From the NCBI GenBank assembly GCA_023253435.1, contig JALRGJ010000047.1, forward strand, positions 1-7,695: a DNA stretch of 7,695 bases. Direction: 5' to 3'. Below are positions 1 to 4,913 of this stretch, in pieces. The notes under the pieces were generated by a model. The model ran no database searches, was not told the DNA's origin, and worked only from the letters and a program-made list of their open reading frames with translations. This DNA comes from Ilumatobacteraceae bacterium. Its GTDB lineage: Bacteria; Actinomycetota; Acidimicrobiia; Acidimicrobiales; Ilumatobacteraceae. Both the position numbers and the translations under genes were made by a program. Numbering within the stretch: position 1 is the stretch's first letter; each line of letters opens with the position of its first letter.

Positions 1-59
1 TGCTCCGACTTCCTGACCAGGAAGCCGCTCGCCGCGGCATGGTCGTCAAGTCGGCCTGA
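1..59 (+). CDS. rpsF: Ribosomal protein S6, C-terminal end (partial)
   Basis: Only the last 18 codons and the TGA stop (57-59) are inside the window; the reading frame begins at base 3. The visible peptide begins LRLPDQEAARRG and ends MVVKSA. By itself this is too short to identify the protein. The call rests mainly on position: rpsF directly precedes ssb, rpsR and rplI in most bacteria, and S6 forms a heterodimer with S18 in the 30S platform. The stop lies 30 bases before the ssb start, which fits one operon. The codons are GC-rich, like those of the following ribosomal genes. Confidence 0.7.
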   Translation, partial: LRLPDQEAARRGMVVKSA

Positions 60-89
60 CCACATCTTCATTGAAGGAGCATCAACAAC

Positions 90-533
90 ATGGCTGACAA
101 CTCGATCACCCTGGTGGGAAACCTCACCCGCGATCCAGAACTTCGCTTCACCACCTCTGGCCGCGGAGTCGCCTCGTTCGGCATCGCCGTCGGTCGTCGT
201 TACCAAGTGAACGGCGAGTGGCAGGAACAGACTTCGTACTTCAACGTCACCGCATGGGGTCAACTCGGCGAGAACGCCGCTGCCTCCCTACATAAGGGAA
301 CTCGCGTCGTCGTCACTGGTCGACTTGAGCAGCGCGAGTACCAAAACCGTGAAGGTGAAAAGCGCACAGCAATTGAAATCAATGCCGATGAAGTTGGCCC
401 AAGCCTTCGCTGGGCAACCGCTTCAATCGAGCGCAATCCTCGCGGTGAGGGCGGCAACTCTGCACCTCGCGGAGGCAATGCTGGTGGCAACACCGGAGCC
501 GATTACTTCCCAGCCGACGAAGAACCTTTCTAG
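90..533 (+). CDS. ssb: Single-stranded DNA-binding protein
   Basis: This protein coats single-stranded DNA at replication forks and repair sites and recruits partner proteins through its C-terminal tip. The 147 residues show the usual layout. An OB-fold spans about residues 1-108, beginning NSITLVGNLTRDPELRF, with the conserved NVTAWGQLGENAA segment (Trp56) and the VTGRLEQREY strand. A Gly/Asn/Arg-rich disordered linker covers about 115-137. The tail ADEEPF matches the acidic-Pro-Phe tip that binds SSB partners. Length is close to the family norm, though the linker is short compared with many actinobacterial SSBs. The ATG start is supported by GAAGGAG at 73-79. Its place between rpsF and rpsR is the standard arrangement and suggests co-transcription with them. 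Confidence 0.97.
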   Translation: MADNSITLVGNLTRDPELRFTTSGRGVASFGIAVGRRYQVNGEWQEQTSYFNVTAWGQLGENAAASLHKGTRVVVTGRLEQREYQNREGEKRTAIEINADEVGPSLRWATASIERNPRGEGGNSAPRGGNAGGNTGADYFPADEEPF

Positions 534-582
534 TCCTTATCCCTTTTTCCCCTGCACACTTCCCTGATACAAGGAATCAACA

Positions 583-1020
583 ATGACAAGCAAGAAGAAC
601 AAAATCCGTAACGCTCGCGAAGCAAATCGCAAGTTCAAGAAGAAGGCCAACCCGCTGAAGGCCGACCAAATTGGTTTCATCGATTACAAAGACGTGAGCC
701 TTTTGCAGCGCTTCATGACTGATCGCTCAAAGATCCGTGGTCAGCGCATGAGCGGTGCAAGCGTTCAGCATCAACGCGATCTCGCAACAGCAATCAAGAA
801 TGCACGCGAGATGGCACTGCTGCCATACACAAAGCGCACTGTTTCCACACGTGCACCTCGCCCGGGTAAGGATGGCCGTGAGGACGAGAGCACCTTGGAG
901 ATGCCAGAGCAGCCAACATCATCAGCATTTGGTGAAGAGGCAGCAGCAGCTGAGGCTGCAGAGGCAACAGACATTGAGTCAACCGAATCATCCGAAGTTG
1001 AAGCAGAAGTAGAGGCCTGA
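583..1020 (+). CDS. rpsR: Ribosomal protein S18, cysteine-free, with acidic C-terminal extension
   Basis: S18 binds S6 on the platform of the small ribosomal subunit. Residues 1 to about 88 are a recognisable S18 core: a basic N-terminus, then IDYKDVSLLQRFMTDRSKI, SGASVQHQRDL and KNAREMALLPYTKR. Two features are odd. First, the CxxC found before IDYKD in zinc-binding S18 (CVFC in the main mycobacterial S18, from memory) is replaced by residues of ANPLKADQ, and the whole protein has no cysteine, so this is a zinc-independent (C-minus) form. Second, S18 usually ends soon after LLPY/F, but this one continues for about 55 residues of Glu, Ala, Ser and Thr with a net negative charge. AAGGA at 571-575 precedes the ATG by 7 bases. 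The gene ends 2 bases before rplI, so the two are probably translationally linked. Confidence 0.95.
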   Translation: MTSKKNKIRNAREANRKFKKKANPLKADQIGFIDYKDVSLLQRFMTDRSKIRGQRMSGASVQHQRDLATAIKNAREMALLPYTKRTVSTRAPRPGKDGREDESTLEMPEQPTSSAFGEEAAAAEAAEATDIESTESSEVEAEVEA

Positions 1021-1022
1021 TC

Positions 1023-1466
1023 ATGAACGTCATTCTTCGTCAAGACATCGCTGGCGTTGGACGCCGCGGAGACATCGTCACAGTTGCCGATGGTCATGCA
1101 CGCAACTACTTGTTGCCCCGTGGTTTGGCTTTGTTGGCCACCGACGGTGCGGTGAACCAAGCAAATGCGATGCGTCGCGCTCGTGACCTTCGTGAGGCCG
1201 CCGATCGCGATGCCGCACGCAATGTGGCAGAAGCTCTTACTGCAAAGGCATTTACTGTCAAGGCAAAGGCTGGCAACGAGGGTCGTTTGTTCGGATCAGT
1301 AACCACCGCAGATATCGCGTCTGCATTGGCAGCTCAGGCCGGTGTGTCACTGGATCGTAAAAAGATCGTGGCCCAGCCCATCCGCACTACTGGCTCGCAC
1401 ACAGTTCTCGTGCGTTTGCACGCAGATGTTGAGTGCAACGTCAAGGTGTCTGTTGTCGCCGGCTAA
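1023..1466 (+). CDS. rplI: Ribosomal protein L9
   Basis: L9 is an elongated protein of the large subunit that sits near the L1 stalk and helps maintain reading frame. The full-length 147-residue protein has both domains. The N-terminal rRNA-binding domain carries the family signature across residues 11-36, including GVGRRGDIV and ARNYLLPRGLA. An Ala/Arg-rich connecting helix spans about 45-75. The C-terminal domain contains GRLFGSVTTADIA (residues 87-99) and the final strands HTVLVRLHADVECNVKVSVV. The ATG is preceded by AGAGG at 1011-1015, inside the last codons of rpsR, and lies only 2 bases after the rpsR stop. It is the last ribosomal gene of the cluster; the 124-base gap that follows separates it from dnaB. 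Confidence 0.97.
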   Translation: MNVILRQDIAGVGRRGDIVTVADGHARNYLLPRGLALLATDGAVNQANAMRRARDLREAADRDAARNVAEALTAKAFTVKAKAGNEGRLFGSVTTADIASALAAQAGVSLDRKKIVAQPIRTTGSHTVLVRLHADVECNVKVSVVAG

Positions 1467-1486
1467 GCGCCATTTTCATAGCCCTG

Positions 1487-1561
1487 TTATCCACAGATTC
1501 AGGACGTCATCCCCAGCACAATCCACAAGGATTTCGCAGGGTTTTCCACTAGCAATCCACA
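1487..1561 (+). promoter_or_regulatory. Cluster of DnaA-box-like sites upstream of dnaB
   Basis: The rplI-dnaB gap contains a perfect DnaA box, TTATCCACA, at 1487-1495. Weaker 9-mers follow in the same orientation: TCATCCCCA (1507-1515), CAATCCACA (1519-1527), TTTTCCACT (1542-1550) and CAATCCACA again (1553-1561), each matching the box at 7 of 9 positions. The TCC cores are 20, 12, 23 and 11 bases apart, close to whole or double helical turns, so the sites would lie roughly on one face of the DNA. This could be a DnaA-controlled dnaB promoter, a DnaA-titration site or part of an origin. There is no clear AT-rich unwinding region, so I prefer regulation or titration over an origin. Confidence 0.55.
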
Positions 1562-1590
1562 GCAATTCGTGGGCAAGGTAGAGGATCTCT

Positions 1591-2988
1591 ATGACGGACT
1601 ATTCCAACAGGCCAGAAGGGTCTGACGCATCTCAGGGTCGCGATAACAATCGTCGAGTCACGCGTACAGATAGTCGCACGCCTCCTCACAACCTTGATGC
1701 GGAAGCGTCATTACTTGGCGCAATGTTGCTAGATGAATCGCCCATCAACCTGGCAATAGAGCAAACACTTGACCCGTCAGATTTTTATAAGCCAGCACAT
1801 GGTCATGTGTATGCGGCCATCAGGTCTCTTGCAGCAGTAGGAGATGCGATTGATGCTGTCACAGTGTCAGAAGAATTGCGCAGAGCAAATCTTTTAGATG
1901 ATTTAGGTGGTCTCAATTTTTTGTTGGAGCTACAAAACGCAACTCCATCAATTAGTAGCGCAAGCAGGTACATCAGAATTGTTCGTGATACTGCAATCCT
2001 TCGTCGATTGATTAAAGGCGCAAGCGACATTGCCGACCTCGGATATTCAGCACCTGCAGATATTCGGATTGCCATCGATAAAGCGGAGCAAATTGTCTTC
2101 GACATCGGTGATGAACAAATCACCGATTCCATGCAGAAGCTGCACGATCTCACAGCAACTGTTGCCACCATTCTTGAAGAAAGATTCGATTCAAAGTCCG
2201 ATATCACAGGTATCCGAACCGGATACTCAAAGTTGGATCGTTTGCTCTCTGGTATGCAACCAGGAACTCTCAACATTGTGGGAGCTCGCCCCGCAATGGG
2301 TAAATCCGCGTTTGCACTTGGTATGGCAGTATCTGCTGCGCGCACCACAAATAATCCTGTGTTGTTCTTTTCATTGGAAATGTCCAATACTGAACTAACG
2401 CAAAGAATTTTGTCTGCCGAAGCAAAAGTCGATTCTGAGCGAATGCGCAACGGCCAGTTACAAGACGCCGACTGGACAAAAATTACTAATGCCATCAATC
2501 GTCTCGAAATCCCACTGTTTATCGACGACACACCCCAAATCACGGTGATGCAAATTCGTCAGAAGCTACGCCGAATCAAAGTTTCTGACGGTCCTCCCGC
2601 AATGGTGGTGATTGACTATTTGCAGCTCATGGGTGGTGGCAATAATGAGACTCGTCAATTAGAAATTGCAGAAATTTCTCGTGGACTCAAATTGCTCGCC
2701 AGAGAATTTGCGATTCCTGTTGTTGCCTTGAGTCAGTTGAGTAGAGGTATTGAACAGCGTTCAGATCGTCGTCCTGTGTTGTCTGACCTTCGTGAGTCTG
2801 GTGCGCTCGAGCAGGACGCCGACGTCGTGATGTTCTTGTACAGAGAAGAAGCAGCAAATGCTGAAGCACGTATGAGTGACCGTGGTTTCGCAGATGTGAT
2901 CGTGTCTAAGCACCGCTCTGGTCCTACTGGAGATGTGCGCTTGATTTTCAACAAGGCCTATACCCAGTTCGTTGACGAACCAGAGTGA
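1591..2988 (+). CDS. dnaB: Replicative DNA helicase DnaB
   Basis: DnaB is the hexameric 5'-3' helicase that unwinds DNA ahead of the replisome. The 465-residue protein is full length. A disordered polar start (1-30) precedes the N-terminal domain (about 31-135, opening PPHNLDAEASLLGAMLLD). A linker helix region is followed by the RecA-like ATPase domain from about residue 200. Walker A is GARPAMGKS (231-239, Lys238); SLEM (261-264) supplies the likely catalytic Glu263; Walker B is VVIDYLQLM (339-347, Asp342). SQLSRGIEQR and SDLRESGALEQDAD are conserved later motifs, and KHRSGPTG (440-447) holds the likely arginine finger Arg442. No intein interrupts Walker A, unlike some mycobacterial dnaB genes. 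ATG is preceded by AGAGG at 1580-1584. The preceding gap carries DnaA-box-like sites. Confidence 0.98.
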   Translation: MTDYSNRPEGSDASQGRDNNRRVTRTDSRTPPHNLDAEASLLGAMLLDESPINLAIEQTLDPSDFYKPAHGHVYAAIRSLAAVGDAIDAVTVSEELRRANLLDDLGGLNFLLELQNATPSISSASRYIRIVRDTAILRRLIKGASDIADLGYSAPADIRIAIDKAEQIVFDIGDEQITDSMQKLHDLTATVATILEERFDSKSDITGIRTGYSKLDRLLSGMQPGTLNIVGARPAMGKSAFALGMAVSAARTTNNPVLFFSLEMSNTELTQRILSAEAKVDSERMRNGQLQDADWTKITNAINRLEIPLFIDDTPQITVMQIRQKLRRIKVSDGPPAMVVIDYLQLMGGGNNETRQLEIAEISRGLKLLAREFAIPVVALSQLSRGIEQRSDRRPVLSDLRESGALEQDADVVMFLYREEAANAEARMSDRGFADVIVSKHRSGPTGDVRLIFNKAYTQFVDEPE

Positions 2989-3003
2989 TCTACTTGCGCC
3001 GCA

Positions 3004-3534
3004 TTAAGCGTTTGTTGGTGCGTGAATAGTGACTGTTGCGTCCTGATCAAATGGTGGACGCTCAGCAACAAGCAGTTCAGCAGCCTCTTTCTTTTCCTCT
3101 GATGTAAGAGGTCGGAGATCGTGACAGAACTCAACAGTGTTGCCATCAGGATCTGTGGTGTAAATGCTGACGCAAAATCCATGATTTACTTCTGCCACCG
3201 TATGGCCATGTGAACACCAAATCTTTCTGCGTTCATCGAGAAATTCTTTTGTTGGTGCAAAGTAGGCAAAGTGATTTACCCAACCAGGTACGCCGGCCAT
3301 CTGGTTGATATTTGTTGGGACTCCGTTTGGCCACTGTTGAGCGTCATGGAGATCCCAGAAGGCAATCATTCCTTCAGATCCGGTGTCATAGAAGACATGT
3401 CGGGCCCAACCATCGGGCGATCCCACGACGGGGCCGATAACTGTTTTCACTAGTTCAAAACCCATCACCTCTGTATAGAAGTGGTGAGTGGCAGCTAGGT
3501 CTTTGGTGGCAAGTGCAACGTGATGGAAGCCCAT
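3004..3534 (-). CDS. VOC-family (glyoxalase/extradiol dioxygenase fold) protein
   Basis: This 176-residue protein has two paired beta-alpha-beta-beta-beta modules of the vicinal-oxygen-chelate fold. Module 1 starts GFHHVALATKDLAATHHFYTEVMGFEL; module 2 contains WVNHFAYFAP and ends TTDPDGNTVEFCHD. Visible candidate metal ligands are His5, His88 and Glu135. The usual module 1 acidic ligand is not obvious in MIAFWDLH (residues 56-63). A charged tail follows (about 141-176). Members include ring-cleaving dioxygenases, glyoxalases and epimerases; the sequence does not fix the substrate. The ATG has no clear Shine-Dalgarno sequence. The start is only 32 bases from the divergent start of the next gene, so the two promoters overlap. 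Its stop lies 15 bases from that of dnaB, convergent, with no hairpin terminator visible between them. Confidence 0.85.
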   Translation of the reverse strand: MGFHHVALATKDLAATHHFYTEVMGFELVKTVIGPVVGSPDGWARHVFYDTGSEGMIAFWDLHDAQQWPNGVPTNINQMAGVPGWVNHFAYFAPTKEFLDERRKIWCSHGHTVAEVNHGFCVSIYTTDPDGNTVEFCHDLRPLTSEEKKEAAELLVAERPPFDQDATVTIHAPTNA

Positions 3535-3554
3535 GTACTGAAGTCTGTCACGCC

Positions 3555-3560
3555 TAGCCT
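3555..3560 (+). promoter_or_regulatory. Candidate -10 element (TAGCCT) for a leaderless transcript
   Basis: TAGCCT fits the TAnnnT pattern of a -10 hexamer. It is followed by exactly 6 bases and then the ATG at 3567, so transcription would begin at or next to the start codon. No Shine-Dalgarno sequence is present and no convincing -35 is seen. CTGAAG occurs twice nearby (3538-3543 and 3559-3564), 21 bases apart. Confidence 0.4.
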
Positions 3561-3566
3561 GAAGAC

Positions 3567-3773
3567 ATGTTCCTCGGAGAAAATCTGTTGTCCTATCTCA
3601 TACTCGCGCTGGGCGGGGCCCTGGCGGTGGGCAACATCTTGGCTTTGGTGAAGCCACCCCCCGCCACAAAACAGGACGGTGACTTGGAGAGAGCCCCCGT
3701 GATGCGCAGTGTCGTGATGGCAGGGATTGGCACTGTTGCTGCTCTGTGGGCCCTTGCGAGTTTGGTGAAGTAG
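3567..3773 (+). CDS. Small two-helix membrane protein, function unknown
   Basis: I do not recognise a named family. The 68-residue protein has two hydrophobic stretches long enough to cross the membrane. The first is about residues 7-28 (core LLSYLILALGGALAVGN), the second about 47-67 (core VVMAGIGTVAALWALASL). A polar, Pro- and charge-containing loop of about 18 residues joins them (KPPPATKQDGDLERAP). This makes a hairpin-like inner-membrane protein plausible. Support for it being real comes from the GC-rich coding pattern, the clean TM-loop-TM layout, the -10-like TAGCCT placed for leaderless transcription, and the fit between its flanking genes. It is divergent from the VOC gene. Nothing in the sequence indicates a catalytic role. 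Confidence 0.75.
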   Translation: MFLGENLLSYLILALGGALAVGNILALVKPPPATKQDGDLERAPVMRSVVMAGIGTVAALWALASLVK

Positions 3774-3791
3774 TTCAACTCCATTGTTGAA
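3774..3791. repeat. Perfect 6-bp inverted repeat after the small membrane gene
   Basis: TTCAAC (3774-3779) and GTTGAA (3786-3791) are exact reverse complements separated by TCCATT. The repeat begins immediately after the TAG stop at 3771-3773. As RNA it would form a 6-bp hairpin, but no run of T follows, so it is not a standard intrinsic terminator. It could equally be an operator for the downstream gene, whose candidate -10 lies about 22 bases further on. Confidence 0.45.
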
Positions 3792-3812
3792 TCATCAGTA
3801 ACACCCTTTCAG

Positions 3813-3818
3813 TACTCT
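3813..3818 (+). promoter_or_regulatory. Candidate -10 element (TACTCT) for a leaderless transcript
   Basis: TACTCT is followed by 6 bases and then the ATG at 3825, the same geometry as at 3555-3567. TTGAAT at 3787-3792 might act as a -35, but the 20-base spacer is longer than usual. There is no Shine-Dalgarno sequence before this ATG. Confidence 0.4.
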
Positions 3819-3824
3819 CAACAC

Positions 3825-4172
3825 ATGGCGTTTGGTCAGCAGTCGGGGCCACCGGCAACCCATAAACAACTTGAAGAACTGTTGTCGTTGTTGCACGCTG
3901 CTGGTCATACAGATTTCAGAGATGCTCGCGGCCCATTAGGTTTTACTCAGCGTCAGGCCAACGGCAAATTCACCCGTGATGAAGCCGACACGTTCATTGC
4001 TCAGTTGCACGAGTGGGCAGAAATTGCTGAATCTGCTGATGCAGTTCCTGAGCCAGTATCACCGGCACCAAAAACCAAAGTCACAGCTGCAGAGCGCTCA
4101 TTAAAAAAAGTTCCGTCAGAGATTCTTGCTGCAGAGTTGCAGAGCCGTGGTTGGGTAGTTCTCGAGCCGTAA
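3825..4172 (+). CDS. Conserved-looking hypothetical protein, 115 residues
   Basis: I cannot assign a function. Residues 12-26 form a likely amphipathic helix (THKQLEELLSLLHAAG). A motif-like segment follows, GHTDFRDARGPLGFTQRQ, then a second helical stretch FTRDEADTFIAQLHEWAE to about residue 69. A Pro/Ala-rich linker (about 73-84) leads to a short C-terminal part, VTAAERSLKKVPSEILAAELQSRGWVVLEP, that again looks helical with a final strand. There is no signal peptide, membrane segment or cysteine, so a cytoplasmic protein is likely. The segmented layout suggests a small helical domain plus a tail that could bind a partner. The start is supported by the -10-like TACTCT placed for a leaderless transcript. 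Coding is credible from composition and the absence of a competing frame. Confidence 0.75.
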   Translation: MAFGQQSGPPATHKQLEELLSLLHAAGHTDFRDARGPLGFTQRQANGKFTRDEADTFIAQLHEWAEIAESADAVPEPVSPAPKTKVTAAERSLKKVPSEILAAELQSRGWVVLEP

Positions 4173-4347
4173 AGCCTCATGTGTTCGGGCAATGCCGCGT
4201 TGTCGAGCAACATCTTGACTAGCCAGAGGTAGGTAGATATGCCATGTACGCCCGGAAAGGGGGAGAGTGGCAAGAAAGAACCATTATTTTGCGACCGAGA
4301 TGAAATTCATCGGGGGGACCATTAGTGGCTTGGCTAGGGTTTCCTCT
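4173..4347. other. Non-coding stretch before dcd
   Basis: This 175-base stretch holds no convincing gene. It contains two short hairpin-forming repeats, GGC-AAT-GCC (4188-4196) and GTTG-TCGAG-CAAC (4199-4211). A possible promoter has TTGACT at 4215-4220 and TATGCC at 4238-4243 with a 17-base spacer, but the -10 is poor. A purine-rich tract GGAAAGGGGGAGAG (4253-4266) sits just before an in-frame GTG at 4267. That GTG would extend dcd by 27 codons, but the extension resembles nothing in the Dcd family. No tRNA could be folded here. Confidence 0.5.
4335..4340 (+). promoter_or_regulatory. Candidate -10 element (TAGGGT) for dcd
   Basis: TAGGGT fits TAnnnT and lies 7 bases before the GTG at 4348, which is the start giving the canonical Dcd N-terminus. 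No Shine-Dalgarno sequence precedes this GTG, so leaderless translation is plausible. No clear -35 is visible. Confidence 0.4.
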
Positions 4348-4911
4348 GTGATTCTGTCCGACCGTGACCTACGCACTGAGATCCAAGGTGGCCGCATCAT
4401 CATTGAGCCATTCGATGAATCCTGCGTGCAACCAAGCAGTATTGACGTCAAGGTGTCTCACCTGTTTCGAGTTTTCAGAAACCACTCAGCGTCGGTCTTG
4501 GATGTAAAGAAAGACCTCACCGATCTCACAGAGTTGGTGGAAGTGCCAGAGGGTGAAGCATTCATGTTGCATCCGGGTGAGTTTGCTCTTGGTTCCACAT
4601 TGGAGCGAGTAGCCGTTCCCCATGATCTTGTCGCTCGAGTAGAAGGCAAGAGTTCACTTGGCCGTCTTGGTCTTGTCATTCACTCCACAGCTGGATTCAT
4701 CGACGCCGGTTTTGATGGTCACATCACCTTGGAACTTGCCAATCTCGCCAATCTTCCCATCACGCTGTATCCGGGCATGAAGATTGGTCAGATCAGTTTC
4801 ATCAAGATGACTTCACCAGCGGAAAAGCCGTATGGCTCTGGCGCAAAAGGTTCTAAGTACCAAGGTCAACGCGGCCCCACACCAAGCCGTTATTTCGAGA
4901 ACTTTCAATAG
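4348..4911 (+). CDS. dcd: dCTP deaminase, probably dUMP-forming (bifunctional)
   Basis: The enzyme converts dCTP to dUMP (deaminase plus dUTPase activity), feeding thymidylate synthesis while keeping dUTP low. From GTG at 4348 the protein is 187 residues, near the roughly 190 of the mycobacterial enzyme, and starts with the family N-terminus (M)ILSDRDLRTEI. Conserved parts are VQPSSIDVKV, LHPGEFALGSTLE, GKSSLGRLGL (100-109; Ser102, Arg106), HSTAGFIDAGF (112-122, Ala115), LELANLANLPI with catalytic Glu129, and the C-terminal SKYQGQRGPTPSR. HSTAGFID resembles the bifunctional actinobacterial enzymes rather than HVTAHRID of the enterobacterial dUTP-forming type. An upstream in-frame GTG (4267) would add 27 residues unlike the family. 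The stop is 2 bases before alaA, suggesting one transcript. Confidence 0.93.
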   Translation: MILSDRDLRTEIQGGRIIIEPFDESCVQPSSIDVKVSHLFRVFRNHSASVLDVKKDLTDLTELVEVPEGEAFMLHPGEFALGSTLERVAVPHDLVARVEGKSSLGRLGLVIHSTAGFIDAGFDGHITLELANLANLPITLYPGMKIGQISFIKMTSPAEKPYGSGAKGSKYQGQRGPTPSRYFENFQ

Positions 4912-4913
4912 TT

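Noticed and set aside
937..970. GCA-rich repeat in rpsR as a possible microsatellite or hairpin terminator
   Set aside because: It simply encodes the Ala/Glu tail of S18; the repeat is short and imperfect and the reading frame continues through it.
771..1160. 129-codon minus-strand open frame across rpsR and rplI
   Set aside because: It crosses two certain ribosomal genes and is mainly Ala/Ser/Asp from antisense reading of Glu/Ala codons.
1467..1590. Chromosomal origin oriC in the rplI-dnaB gap
   Set aside because: DnaA-like boxes are present, but there is no AT-rich unwinding element, only one box is perfect, and actinobacterial origins normally lie between dnaA and dnaN.
1803..2543. 246-codon minus-strand open frame inside dnaB
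   Set aside because: It is fully antisense to the conserved ATPase gene, has a Ser/Arg-rich low-information sequence and no family features; it is a shadow frame.
3593..3784. 63-codon minus-strand open frame opposite the small membrane protein
   Set aside because: The + strand reading gives a clean two-helix membrane protein with a promoter-like site; the antisense product has no recognisable layout.
4219..4238. Sequence resembling a tRNA D-arm before dcd
   Set aside because: In mycobacteria a tRNA gene lies near dcd, so I looked, but no TpsiC arm (GTTCRANNC), anticodon stem or 7-bp acceptor pairing could be found.
4267..4347. 27-codon N-terminal extension of dcd from GTG at 4267
   Set aside because: The Dcd family begins at (M)ILSDRDLR; the extension has no likeness to the family and the purine-rich tract sits too close to the GTG for a good ribosome-binding site.
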